From Pyxicephalus adspersus (taxonomy: Eukaryota > Chordata > Amphibia > Anura > Pyxicephalidae): a DNA stretch of 64,000 nt. A model generated the notes under the pieces. The model worked only from the letters and a program-made list of their open reading frames with translations, ran no database searches and had not been told where the DNA came from. The stretch spans positions 48,519,015-48,583,014 of the forward strand of contig NC_092862.1 in NCBI RefSeq assembly GCF_032062135.1, read 5' to 3'. Position numbers and translations under genes: made by a program. This document shows, piece after piece, positions 32,010-42,962 of the stretch; the first letter of the stretch is position 1; the number at the start of each line of letters is the position of its first letter.

Positions 32010-34669
32010 TCAACCGGGCAGTCTGGCATAGTAATGATCCCAAGCCTCCCAAACCATCTCAAACTTGTCCACCGTATTCCTAAGGAGTGCTGTGAGGTAT
32101 TCCATAAGGCGGATTTCTTGGATCCGTGCATAGAGATTCTCCATGGAAGGGGGTGAAACCTCCTTCCATCTGGCGGGAGTCAACGTTCGAGCTGCCCCTA
32201 GAATATGGGATACTAGCTTACGAGACAAATTTGGTAACGCTAGGGAAGGTTGACCTAGAAGATGGGTGAGAGGGTCCAAAGTTATAGGTTGCTGAGTCAC
32301 ATCAGAAATTAGGTTGTTAACCCGGGACCAGTATACCTGGATAAGGGGGCAGAACCAAAATATGTGCTCTATTGTACCTCGATGGCTCCCACACCGCCAG
32401 CATACGGGGTCAACATTAGGAAACAATTGGTAAAGTACAGCCGGTGTATGGTACTATCTGAGCACAATTTTATACAGATTTTCTTTATATAGCGTACAAA
32501 TAGAGCTCCTATGTGCTGCCTCCCAAATATCTATCCATTCTTCTGGAGATAAAGACCGGCCCAGCGCTTCCTCCCATTTAAGCATATAACCAAACTTATG
32601 TAAGTTTCCTAGCATTGAGGTATGTAGGAGGAGGTAAACGTTGGAAACAGCTCCTTTGGTGTGGGGGCCCTCCATACATATTCTCTCAAAGGGAGTCAGT
32701 GCCTGGAATTTGGCTGTTGGCTGGAGTGACAAAATATAGTGTCTTATTTGTAAGTAGGCATAGAAGAAGGTACAAGGTAATTCCACTTTGTCACATAGTT
32801 CAGTGAAAGAGAGCAGCCTCTTCTCTATTGGGTGTAGGATATGTCTGATTTGATATAGACCTCTTTCCCTCCAGGGTCCTGACATTGACCCAGTGAGACT
32901 ATCTGGTATTTGCGGGTTGAGGATTATGGAGGTTAACCTCAAGGCTTGCGATGCTAGACCATATTTGCTCTTGCAAGACCTCCACACATTCCTCGTAAAC
33001 ACCATAGGCACCGTTAAGTCAGACTCCGCCAGTAATAAAGAGGAACTCCAAAGCATGACATTGGGGTGTATGGGGGCTATCCAACTCTCCTCCAATTCTC
33101 TCCAACACTAGTGGGGTAAGGGGAGGTCCATAGCAGTAGGTGCCGCAAATCGGCCGCCAGGTAATATTTGTTAATATCTGGAGCTCCCATTCCTCCCCCA
33201 TCCCTGGGCATACAGACAATTTGTTTAGCCACTCTGTGTCTTTTGTAGGCCCAAATGAAGTGCATAAAGTCAGTCTGAACTCTCTTCAAAACTTGGGGCG
33301 GCACTCGAACTGGTAATGTCTCAAATAGGTATAACAGCTTGGGAAGGAGCATAATCTTAACTGAAGCTATCCTACCCAGCAGTGACAAAGGGTGATTTTT
33401 CCACTTACCCAAAAGATTGTTTAACTCTCAGAACAGTGGTGGGAAGTTCTGTGAGTATAATTGATTATATGTGGAAGTAATTTGGGTCCCTAAATATCAG
33501 AGGGAGTGTTCCTGCCAAATAAAGGAGAATGAGTCCTGTAAAATCCGTAGTTCCGGAGGAGGAACATGGAGGGGTAAAGCCTCCCTTTTGGAGGAATTAC
33601 CTTTAAAACCTGAGACTTCACCAAATACTTGTAATTCTTTCCATAAATTAGGGAGAGAGGTGACCTGCTGGGTCAGAGTCAGGAGGATGTCATCTGCATA
33701 CAGAGAGAGTTTGTATGGTTTCCCCTTAATAACCACACCGTGTATATTTGGGTTGGACCAGATATAGGCTGCTAAGGGCTCAATGCATAGGCCGAAGAGC
33801 AGGGGCGACAATGGGTATCCCTGTCTTGTCCCATTCTTGATAGGGAACATTGCAGAGGAAGCATGGGGCAATTTGACTGATGCCGATGGATTCGTGTACA
33901 AGGACTCAACTGCCTTAACAAAGGGTCCAGTAAAACCCATTTTGTCTAAAGTGGAAAACATAAAAAGCCAACTAAGGCAATCAAAAGCCTTTTCAGCATC
34001 TAGTCTGAGTACTAAAGACGGGGTTTTCCGTTTATTGACAATATCGATAACATTGACTACCCTTCTAGTATTGTCACTCGCATGTCTATAGGGTATGAAG
34101 CCTGTCTGGTCCCCATGGATGAGAGATGGAAGGTATTTGGATAACCTAGAGGCCAGAATCTTCGTGAAAATTTTCAAATTAGAGTTTAAGAGGGCTATCA
34201 GCCTATAGTTAGAGCAGTCCATTGGATCCTTGCCCGGTTTCGGGATCACTGTAATATGGGAAGCCAGCATAGAAGGGGGGATCGGTTTACCCTTTAAAAA
34301 ATCATTGAATAAACTTAAAAGATGTGGTAAGAGTTCCGGCAAGAATGTTTTATAGTACAAATAGGGAAAACCATCTGGGCTTGGAGCCTTAGAGATCGGT
34401 AATTGAGTAATGATTTTTGTGAGTTCCTCGTCCGTAATGGGTCTATTAAGTTGCTCCAGGTATTCCGGTTTGAGCTGAGGAAGGACCACCTGCTCTAGGT
34501 ACGAATCTATTTTTGGCTGTAGCAACCCACCCAGAGAGGTTTGAACGCGGTGGACTGTTTGGTACAGATGTGAGTAATAGGCCTCAAAGCATGTGGCAAT
34601 ATGGGAGGGGTCATACCGCACCATCTCCCTCTCATCCCTACTAGCCCCAGGTGTGGAGTGTAGCTGCAT
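32010..34669 (-). pseudogene. LINE-A ORF2: reverse transcriptase and C-terminal domain
   Basis: From 34,669 down to 33,497 the frame is open with the reverse-transcriptase blocks: SKAPSPDGFPYLYYKTF, PKPGKDPMDCSNYRLIALLN, GDQTGFIPYRHASDNTRR, DAEKAFDCLSWLF, NGTRQGYPLSPLLF and KLSLYADDILL, where YADD is the intact catalytic motif. After frameshifts the thumb/C-terminal part follows (33,412-33,077 and 33,095-32,454). It ends with a CWRCGSHRGTIEHIFWFC zinc-knuckle-type segment (32,426-32,010) and WEAWDHYYARLPG. The protein would reverse-transcribe LINE RNA at the nicked target. At least three frame breaks make it inactive. Confidence 0.92.
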
Positions 34670-34824
34670 ATCTCTTAACTTACGGGCTTATCACCCTTAT
34701 CTCTTAACTTTTGTGTCCGCCTTATCACCCTTGTAGTAGTACAGTTGGCAGGTTCTCTGCATCATCCAACTGACCTTCCTCAATTCTAAGGCCCTTAGTT
34801 TTGACCAGGGAGTGGTTAACTCCC

Positions 34825-35715
34825 TCAGAAGGCTGGTATCGCTGTGTATTTCGCCTCCACAGCCCTTAAGGCCTGCGCTGTGACAGAACGCTGTAGGTTA
34901 GAGTCCTGTTTAAGTCGAGAGCTCAGGGCTATACATTGTCCTCTGAACACTGTTTTATGTGCTTCCCAAAGCGTGGAGGCATGAGCAACTGAGCCTTCAT
35001 TTTCACTAAAATACGTTTTTAAATTTGTGGCTAGGGCTGACTTGGTATCCATATGTTTAGGTAAGAAATCATTCAACCTCCAATGACAAACTCTCACTGT
35101 CGTGGGGGAGAAAATCATGTCCAGTGTAATTGGAGCGTGATCCGACCAGGTAATAGGATGTATCTCAGCAGAGACACTACTCCACAGGAGAGGAAGGTTA
35201 GTAAAATGGTGATCAATACGGGTGTGGGTGCAATGTGAGGGGGAGTAGAAGGAAAACTGTCTCCCAGAGGGGTGATGAATCTGCCAATTATCGTAGAGCT
35301 GGTGTTTCCTGATCAATTGCCCGAATACCCTGGACTGTTTAGACACCTGCGCAGGAGGCTGGGATTGAATCAATGTGTGTCTGTCCCTAGTGGGAGAGAA
35401 TATCAAATTAAAGTCTCCTCCCACAACCAAGTAGGTGTGATCCAAATCTTTAAGGCGGGACATTACTTTGTCAAGAAATTGAGTCTGACCCGTGTTCGGA
35501 GCATAGATGTTGCATAGTGTGATAGAAACACCATTCAAAGTGCCATTCAAGACAATATATCTCCTGTCCACAAGTTTGTGGCTTAACGGCCAACCGCATA
35601 GAAATACAAACATTGTAACCAACCCGTTTCGCTGTATCAGTAGCAGGAACCATGATATCTTAAGGTTTTCAAAAACATTTTTATAAGAAAAGAAAAATAA
35701 AAGAAGAACAAACAA
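34825..35715 (-). pseudogene. LINE-A ORF2: endonuclease domain, C-terminal part
   Basis: An apurinic/apyrimidinic-type endonuclease in one open frame: NGVSITLCNIYAPNTGQTQF, LVVGGDFNLIFSPTRDR, FSFYSPSHCTHTRIDHHF and TWSDHAPITLDMIF. The GDFN, RID and SDH motifs are the catalytic and metal-binding blocks of LINE endonucleases. The first block (SFNVRGLNS-type and LQETHF) lies 4.8 kb away at 40,444-40,686, separated by LINE-B and other sequence. The open frame continues into foreign sequence at its right end, so residues before about 35,690 (for example MFVLLLFFFSY) are not part of the domain. Confidence 0.9.
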
Positions 35716-35773
35716 AGTAACTAATTAGAAAAAAGGAGTTAAGAATAAAAAAGGAAAGAGAAAAAGGGAAGAA

Positions 35774-35808
35774 GGAAGGGGGGGGAGGAGGGGGGGGATG
35801 GGGGGGGT
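35774..35808 (+). repeat. G-run tract, potential G-quadruplex on + strand
   Basis: Several runs of 8-9 G's separated by short A/T spacers, at the 3' end of LINE-B and on the strand opposite to its transcript. It could fold as a quadruplex. Structure not tested. Confidence 0.7.
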
Positions 35809-36224
35809 TAAAGTGGGCATGGACCAGCTATAGAATCAATCACATCTCTGAAACAGTGGCAGAATGCAATTAGGCATCCATCCCAGGATACTCAGGTATC
35901 TAGGGGGGTGGTTGTAACAAACGGCAATATTCCTCAGTAGTGATAAAGTGGATCCAGTGGTACCAAGTCTGTGCAAATTTTTCCGCTTTCTTAGCGTCAG
36001 TGGATATCATATCCTCCATGTGATATATATCAGCAACCCTTTGCAACTAATGTACTAACGTCGGAGTGGCAGTATTCTTCCATAAGGCTGGGATACAGGC
36101 CTTAGCTGCATTGGGAAGGTGTCTCAGGAGAGAGTTACTATAGCACCTGCGGGACATGTCCGAAACATGAAGAAGTGCCAGGGCCGGATTGCCCCTTATA
36201 TCCACTTCTGTAAGATAATATTAG

Positions 36225-38630
36225 CTACCGAACTCCAATATAATTGCAATTTTGAGCATTCCCAGAAACATGCAGTAGCATACCCTGTGTGTCGCCACAT
36301 CTCCAGCAGGTGCTAGCCGACCCCGGGAAAATCTTAGCAAGCTTCACCGGTGTCCTGTACCAGCGAGTGGCCAACTTGTAGTTGGTTTCCTGATATTTGT
36401 TGCAAATGGACGCCTTATGACAGAAATGAAGTAACATATCTCTCTGGGCCTCAGTAAAACAAGTGTCCAAATCAGCTTCCTATTGAGATACAAATAAAGG
36501 GAGTTCTGGCGTATATACAGATAACGGGGTTTGACAGGCACGGGAAAGAGTGCCCCGTACAGGTTGACCAGTTGCACACAAGTCCTCTAGAGGAAGAAGC
36601 GATCGGGCTATTGTATTGGGCCGCGGCAAGGATCTCAGAACATAAGTGAGTTGTATGTGGCGCCAGGGCGACAAGGAAGGGAGATCCCTTTCCGTTTGTA
36701 GGGTCGGAATATGTTGCCATTCCCCATTGTACATGAAATGGGATATTCTTTACATGCCCAAAGCATGCCATTGGTGAAATATTGGGTCAGTCTGGCCTGG
36801 GGGGAATCCAGGATCGCCTATGACGGGAGACATTGGAGACAGATATTTGGTTACGTTTTGAGAGGAGAAGTACTTAGTGACCACTTTTAAGGTCTCGCCA
36901 ATCAATGGATGGGTGTACATTGCCGTCCTGGCCGCCGGTGTCGACCAGGCCAGTGCGGCAATCGGGGCAGTAGAGCATGCATCCTCCAACCCAACCCACA
37001 GTTTGGAGCGGCTATTAGTGCACCAATCTAGCAGCCTAGACAAGTTCACTGCCTGATGGTATAAAACTGGGTCAGGGAATGCCATTCCTCAGTTGGCTTT
37101 GGGGAATTTCAGTAATGTCATTCTATGCCTGGGCGCCCCATTAAGCCAGATAAATTTTACAAATTCCGAACGGAATTTTCGAAGGATAAAAAGCGGGATG
37201 TGTATTGGGAGTGCTTGCAGTATATACAACAGTCTAGGCATAACATTAATTTTCAGCACATTGCACCTCCCAAACCATGTAAATGCCATCTGTCTCCACC
37301 TCTGTAGATCACTTCGAATTTTATTTATTAGAGGGATAAAATTGAGATCTACAATTCGCGTTAGATTAGCAGGAATCTGTGTGCCCAGGTAAGAGATAGC
37401 TGAGTTAGACCACTTGAAAGAAGGGGAAAGAAGGGGCCAAGGCCTCTCTAATTTTTCTGGGAAGAGTAACACTAAGTGCCTCCGACTTTTGCAGGTTTAT
37501 TTTGTAATTAGAGAGCGAGGCATATCTGTCTATTATTCGTAGGAGGGGCTCCAGGGTCAACACAAACAGCAAGGGAGATAATGGGCATTCCTGTCTCATC
37601 CCATTGGTAATACAAAAGGAGTGGGAGAGTTCACCATTAACCCGTACTCTGGCGCTGGGGGAGGAATACAACGTTTCTATCCAGCGCAGAATATGAGGGG
37701 GAAGACCCAAATGTGTCAATGTGGAGAGCAGAAACGTCCAGTCCACCTGATCAAATGCCTTCTCAGCATCAGTGGAGAGGAGCATTAGTGGGGTGTTGTG
37801 AGTATGTGCATAGTTAATAATATTCAGGGTACGGATCGTGTTGTCCCTGGCTTCCCTCATCGGGAGAAAACCGCTTTGGTCAGGATGGACAATATCAGTC
37901 AGTATTGGAGTCAGCCTATGCGCTAATATGCTGGCAAAAAGTTTCAAATCACAATTAAGCTACGATATTGGTCTATAATTGGAGCACAGGAGAGGGTCCT
38001 TGTCTGGTTTGAGTATCACTGATATGTGGGCCGCTAATATGTCAGGAATAACAGTGTGACCATCAGTGAGCGCATTCAGCCCTAAAACTAAATGCGGGCC
38101 TAGTACTGGGAAGAATTTCTTATAGTAGGTTAATGTCAGACCATCTGGGCTGGGAGCCTTCCCTGATGCAGCTCGGCGAATTGCTGCTTGTAGCTCAAGC
38201 AGTGTTATCGGTTTATCTAATATCTCTATAATGTCTGAGGACAATGTCAGTAAGTCGGAGGCACTGAGATATTCCTGTATTGCGATCTGGCGGTCGGGAG
38301 ATGACCTACCACTAGAGTCTCCCCGTAAATTATACAGTGGACTGTAATAGTCATGGAAGGTGTTAGCAATGTCAGGGGTGGCGTTTGCCAGGGTGCCCAA
38401 AGAGGTTTTGATTTTAGGGATATACATGGCCGCCTTCTTAGACCTAAGCGCCCTAGCCAATGCCCTGCCACAGTGGTTGGCATGTTCATAGTAGTACCGT
38501 TTGCAGCGGGTAAGTTGTGTTTTAGCCTTTTCTCTGTACAGGGAGTTAATTTGTGTACGAGTGGCGAGTAGTTGGGATTCCAGGTCCAATGTCTTTGAAG
38601 CCTTTTGTGCAACAATTCCAAACGATGCAA
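36225..38630 (-). pseudogene. LINE-B reverse transcriptase pseudogene
   Basis: Segments 38,589-37,960 (linker; GKAPSPDGLTLTYYKKFFPV and ILKPDKDPLLCSNYRPIS), 37,947-37,405 (HPDQSGFLPMREARDNTIRT, STDAEKAFDQVDWTF, NGMRQECPLSPLLFVLTLEP), 37,472-37,089, 37,085-36,750 and onward to a CWRCGD zinc-type motif near 36,285-36,310 cover the RT and C-terminal parts in several frames. The block that should hold the YADD motif is absent: the sequence jumps from LTLEPLL to RYASLSNYKINLQKSEAL. So besides frameshifts it carries a deletion across the active site. The endonuclease is missing through 5' truncation. Confidence 0.87.
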
Positions 38631-38730
38631 CTCCTGTAACAGCGTATCAAGCCTTTGTTTGGTTAGTCTTTTGAGTCTACAGCTCTGTTGTATGAACAGG
38701 GGGAAGGGTGGGGGAAATTAGTTAAGAATA

Positions 38731-40440
38731 GGAGGAAAGAAAAGAAAGAAGAAATTAGGAAATCAATAAAATAATGTACACAAAGAAGAAAAAGCAGCGA
38801 GAAAAACAAAACAACTTAAAAGGAAGAAGAAATAGAGCTCTAGGCCCTAAACCTAGGTAAGTAAAACAATATACCACAACACCAACCTCTACAAGAGGCC
38901 GGGTGTAACTATGTGGGGGGTAGTGTAGGCAAGAACACTATGAGCCGCTGGCTCACCAGCAGCAGCAACAGAAAACACGTACCGTATTTTTCGGACTATA
39001 AGACGCACTTTTTCTTCCCCAAAACTGGGGGGGAAAAGTGGGTGCGTCTTATACACCGAATACATGTTAAATATACCGGTAATTAAAAAAAATCATACTC
39101 ACCCGATACCGCGATCCCGCGATGCTGTGGGCTTCTTCTTCTCCTCGCTCTCCTCCCGGCTGCAGCGCGTGTCTCCTCCTCCTCTGAGCGAGGAGAAGCC
39201 GACACGCATACCCCCGCGATCCCATAAGCAGGCTGATCCAGCCTGCTTATGGGATCGCGGGGGTATGCATGTCGGCTTCTCCTCTCTCAGAGGAGGAGAC
39301 ACGCGCTGCAGCCAGGAGGAGAGCCAGGAGAAGCCGACACCCGTGCTCCCGCGATCTCATAAGCAGGCTGGATCAGCCTGCTTACGGGATCGCGAGGGCA
39401 CGGGTGCCGGCTTCTCCTCGCTCTCCTCCCGGCTGCAGCGCGTGTCCCCTCCTCCTCTGAGCGAGGAGAAGCCGGCACACGTGCCCTCGCGATCCGGTAA
39501 GCAGGCTGGATCAGCCTGCTTATGGGATCGCTGGGGTATGCGTGTCGGCTTCTCCTCGCTCAGAGGAGGAGGGGACACGCGCTGCAGCCAGGAGGAGAGC
39601 GAGGAGAAGAAGAAGCCCACAGCATCGCGGGATCGCGGTATCGGGTGAGTATGATTTTTTGGCACAGGGTGATCAGAAGGGGATACATTGTGTCAATGTA
39701 TCCCCTTCTAATCACTCTGTGTCAATGTATCCCCTTCTGATCACTCTGTGTCAGAGTGATTAGAAGGGGATACATTGACACAGAGTGATTTTTTAGTATT
39801 TTGTTCAGAATCTTTTTTTTCTAGGTTTTTCTCCTTTAAAATTGGGTGCGTCTTATAGGCCGGAGCGTCTTATAGTCCGAAAAATACGGTATATACCTGT
39901 AAGTAAATCACACAGCTCTAGTAAGAGAAGCCAGGAAAATATGCCGTTCCCAAAAAACAAGGAGAGGAGATAGAATTCTAAACTTACAAGTGTATAAAGG
40001 TTTCACAGGACTGAAGATCCCAAAAACATTAACAAAAACATTAAATAAAGGGCATATCAATAATCAGGCATACTAAAGTGCACAGCAATACACAATGCAG
40101 GCTACTACAGGAGCCGAAACAATAACCCAGCTTCAAAGCGCCAGGTATCATGTAAACAGAGCAATACTAATAACAGTAATAGTACTGGCGGTAGGCAGCC
40201 ATCTGGGAACAAAGAACCACTGAGACCATGATGGGCCGTCGCCCATACTCAATGTGCACCAATGTCACCGCAATAACAGGAATCCGCTTTCGGCATAGGA
40301 GGTGTGCTCAGATCAGGACATAGATACATCACACAGGAACGATAAGTTTCTGAGGAGGTATAGATATGCATTGTAATATATGTAGGAGGTAGACAGTGGT
40401 GGTAACAAGAGTCCACATATTCAGCAGCCTAAGAAATCAT
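38731..40440 (-). other. Segment of unclear origin inside LINE-A (excluding the 38,992-39,889 element)
   Basis: About 0.8 kb of non-coding sequence (38,731-38,991 and 39,890-40,440) sits between the N-terminal and C-terminal halves of the LINE-A endonuclease. It shows no transposase or RT similarity and no clear duplication at its edges. It may be another inserted repeat. Confidence 0.5.
38992..39889. mobile_element. 0.9-kb terminal-inverted-repeat element with internal multi-palindrome
   Basis: The left end ccgtatttttcggactataa gacgc (25 bases, 38,992-39,016) matches exactly the reverse complement of the right end (39,865-39,889). Flanking TA on both sides suggests a TA duplication. Just inside each end is a second inverted pair, ctataagacgcac / gtgcgtcttat. 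The interior (about 39,088-39,660) is a GC-rich, roughly 570-bp overall palindrome that contains three smaller palindromes. A second palindromic block of agaaggggatacatt/aatgtatccccttct units spans 39,663-39,790. No transposase is encoded. The superfamily is not certain. Confidence 0.8.
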
Positions 40441-40443
40441 AGT

Positions 40444-40686
40444 TCATGTGAATTTGAGGTATTCCTTCTCAGGGGGCGCTGAGGAGTGGGAGAGCGCTGT
40501 CTGCGTCGGGCAGAGGTAGATGATCTCGATCCCAGAGGCAAAGTTAAATGAGCCTGAGTTATCAAAGTGAGTCTCTTGCAGGAAGACAACTTCTGGAGAC
40601 AGACGTTTGAACTCTCTCAGGGCCAGTTTCCGCTTTGTGTTAGAATTCAACCCCCTAACATTAAACAATAATATCCTAGTAGTCAT
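40444..40686 (-). pseudogene. LINE-A ORF2 start: N-terminal endonuclease fragment
   Basis: Begins MTTRILLFNVRGLNSNTKRK then LALREFKRLSPEVVFLQETH, matching the first endonuclease blocks (FNVRGLN with the metal-binding Asn, and LQETHF with the catalytic Glu). After about residue 50 the similarity fades (IEIIYLCPTQTALSHSSAPP), and the rest of the domain resumes only at about 35,690. The ATG at 40,684-40,686 follows the spacer after ORF1. Confidence 0.85.
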
Positions 40687-41399
40687 TAAATTTTATAAAG
40701 GACCAAAGCGCCACTGCTAAATCCGCCAATAGAGTAAAGTATCCTCGGGGGATCCTGCTAAAAACCAACCAGAGCCAGTCACAGCCCCACAATGTGTCAC
40801 ATTCAGGAAGGGGGGGGGGACAAAAGGTCAACATATCATCCCATAACATAGGGGTGCAAAACAAAAAAACAAACAGAAGAAATAAACCAACAGATTAGTG
40901 TTTGCCAAGTGGAGGTCAAGGAAGATCCAACACCCGCCGGTCCCTGCCACCTACAACAGGAGAGCAGGGAACAAATTTGCCTGGCAGGTGAACACATCCT
41001 CCCAAAGGGGCAGCAGACCCGAAGGGCCACAAGGCAAAGACCAAGAAACCACACAAACAACATCTTAGTGTCGGCCACCGCCGACCACAATCAGGGTCAT
41101 GGCACTGGGGTGGACCCGCGGCCCCAAGTCCCCCCAGGGCGGCTAAACAACCTGGGCAGTTTAACAGCAAGATATGTAAGCAATATGGGCAGAGCTGTAG
41201 GGCAAAACAGTTAGAACATTATCATGACAGTTATGGAACTATAATTAAGCACAGTAACATCTCAAATCAGCAGCCTGCTTCTTCAATGGCGTTGGGCAGA
41301 GGACCCGTCAGTTGGAGGCCTAGATTCCCGGTGATTGCCCCTGGATCTCTTCCTAGAAACCGTTGTCTGCCACGGGGGGGGGGGGGGGACGCAAAGGTT

Positions 41400-42325
41400 C
41401 CCCTCGCTCCCATCCTGGGAGTCTCGGGCAGATTATCCCCAGATCTCTGCAGAAGGAAGACAGAAGGAAGGACCCCAAACTCTGATATTATTCCGTCGGG
41501 TTTTATTGTCCAAGTCCTCTATTAAACGTTGAAGCTCACTTATTGCACATTTTCATCCAAATCATCTACTCTACCAGCAAGAGATTGTAAGTCAGCACGC
41601 AGGGCCCCTATTTCAGTGTGACATGTCGCTTGTACTTCTGCAACTAATTTCTGGAAATCCTCCTTGGTAGGTAAAAATTGTAAATACTGTTGCCAGGGGG
41701 GGTTGGGGCAAACCTCTATTGGAGGGCGCCCCCTCTCACCCCTCCTGTATTGGTCCAACAAAGGCCCTGTCTTGGGGGTGCCATCTTCCACCATAACATC
41801 TCCAGGGAGCACTGAGGGTTTACCCGAAAATGGGACCCCTGAAGCACATGTGGGGGAACCTGGTGTTAAAATCCCCCTGTACCCCCCTGCAGATGTGCCC
41901 TGGACAGTCAAGGAGACCCCCTGTCTGAAAACCGCAGGCACCCTTTCCCCTATGGGTGAACCCAGGGAGTCTAAAGGCTGAGCAGTGTCTCTTGCTGCAG
42001 GGGAATAATGTCCCCCTGTGAGGTCTGCAGGACCCACCGGATCTGATGCTGGAGACCCTGGATCGCGGGAGGATGATGACACAGAGTCCTTTCTGCTGCT
42101 GGGGTGAGTATCTGACTGTGGTCCCCTGTAAGTAGGTTCCAGGATCCGATCCCGGTCTCCATGCTCCCACGTGTGAGGAGAGGGAGTCGGCGCCGTCTTG
42201 GAAGCTGAGGAGGAAGCCGGCGAGGGATCCGCAATATAAGCCCATATAGAGGGCTGATCAGGGAACTGCTGCGATGCCAGGGTGGGGGGAAACCTCCCCA
42301 CTCTTGCCTTGCGTTGCTTGCCCAT
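41400..42325 (-). pseudogene. LINE-A ORF1 (nucleic-acid-binding protein) pseudogene
   Basis: The start MGKQRKARVGRFPPTLASQQ at 42,325 is chosen over the upstream in-frame Met at 42,430, which lies in the duplicated target. A Ser/Pro/Gly-rich N-terminus leads into a coiled-coil-like stretch (PTKEDFQKLVAEVQATCHTE, LQSLAGRVDDLDENV) that stops at 41,540. Shortly after, in another frame, LIEDLDNKTRRNNIRVWG (about 41,480-41,530) is the start of the L1 ORF1 RNA-recognition domain. FCRDLGIICPRLPGWE (about 41,405-41,460) is its C-terminal end, so most of the RNA-binding domain is deleted. ORF1 proteins coat LINE RNA. Confidence 0.78.
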
Positions 42326-42423
42326 GGATGGGTGAGTACGAGCCCAGGATGCGGTGGATGATAGTCTATTATTTTTAATAGTAGAATAGATGCCAAGCAG
42401 AATTAGCTGCTCCAGGATCCCTG

Positions 42424-42755
42424 GGGACACTAGTGTTTATTAATGATGTGACACAGGACAGAAGCAGCTGAATGAATTCTGAGGTGTTCAGAGACATACT
42501 GTCTGCTCAAATCCAGCTAAATGCCATCACATTGATTGGGAGGCGTTTCATAATACAGATGGACAATGACCCAAAACATTCAGCCAAAGCAACCCAGGAG
42601 TTTATTAAAGCAAAAGAAGTGGAATATTCTTGAATGGCCAAGTCAGTCCCCTGATCTGAACCCAATTGAGCATGCATTTCATTTGTTGAAGACTAAACTT
42701 CGGACAGAAAGGCCCACAAACAGAAAGACCCGTAAGGTGCCCACAACTTAAAAAA
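42424..42755 (+). pseudogene. Tc1-like transposase, C-terminal part (continuation of 30,965-31,779)
   Basis: Resumes with the duplicated GGGACACTAGTGTTT and reads FINDVTQDRSS, then FRDILSAQIQLNAITLIGRR, QMDNDPKHSAKATQEFIKAK and, after a frame change, NILEWPSQSPDLNPIEHAFH then LLKTKLR. QMDNDPKH and SPDLNPIEH carry the second Asp and the final Glu of the Tc1 catalytic triad. The right inverted repeat is not found: the sequence degenerates after about 42,755, and a SINE-like repeat starts at about 42,816. Confidence 0.88.
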
Positions 42756-42815
42756 ATCCACCCCCACCCCCATCATGGATCAAGAATTTGCTGTCAAACT
42801 GGCCTTTTACACTTT

Positions 42816-42962
42816 TAGATTGTAAGCTCTTCTAGGCCCTTCCTCCTCCTGTGATACTGTCTGTATCTGCCTGTCATTTGCAATCCCTATTTATTGTACA
42901 GCGCTGTGTAAATATGTTGGCGCTATATAAATATTGTTTATTGTTATTAATAATAATAAGAA
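42816..42962 (+). repeat. Short interspersed repeat copy, with AAT tail
   Basis: Starts tagattgtaagctcttcta and runs through cctgtcatttgcaatcccta, gtacagcgctgtgtaaatat and gttggcgctatataaatatt to a TTATTAATAATAATAAG tail. This is the most complete + strand copy in the window. Confidence 0.85.

Larger units (their letters stand above)
35748..38719 (-). mobile_element. Second Tx1/L1-type LINE (LINE-B), 5'-truncated, nested in LINE-A
   Basis: A 2.97-kb minus-strand element beginning in the linker between endonuclease and reverse transcriptase. Flanked by an 11-bp direct repeat agttaagaata (35,737-35,747 and 38,720-38,730), interpreted as the target-site duplication; removing the element restores a continuous purine-rich tract. 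The 3' region has a C-rich then T-rich tract on the sense strand (G-rich on + at 35,775-35,808). It is from the same clade as LINE-A but clearly diverged in sequence, so it is a different family or an older copy. Confidence 0.75.
31780..42423 (-). mobile_element. Tx1/L1-type LINE (LINE-A), 10.6 kb including nested insertions
   Basis: A minus-strand non-LTR retrotransposon inserted into the Tc1 element. GGGACACTAGTGTTT occurs at 31,765-31,779 and again at 42,424-42,438, a perfect 15-bp target-site duplication. On its own strand the element starts with ORF1 (ATG near 42,325) and continues to ORF2 (ATG near 40,686). It ends with a poly-A signal and A-rich tail, seen on the + strand as the T/A-rich run 31,780-31,815. 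Nested inside are a second LINE (35,748-38,719) and a palindrome-rich element (38,992-39,889). Without these two the element would be about 6.8 kb, near the usual length for this clade. Confidence 0.92.

Noticed and set aside
39064..39763. Several Arg/Ser/Pro-rich frames on both strands in the palindromic element
   Set aside because: They read the same GC-rich palindromic units in different frames and strands. There is no coding signature.
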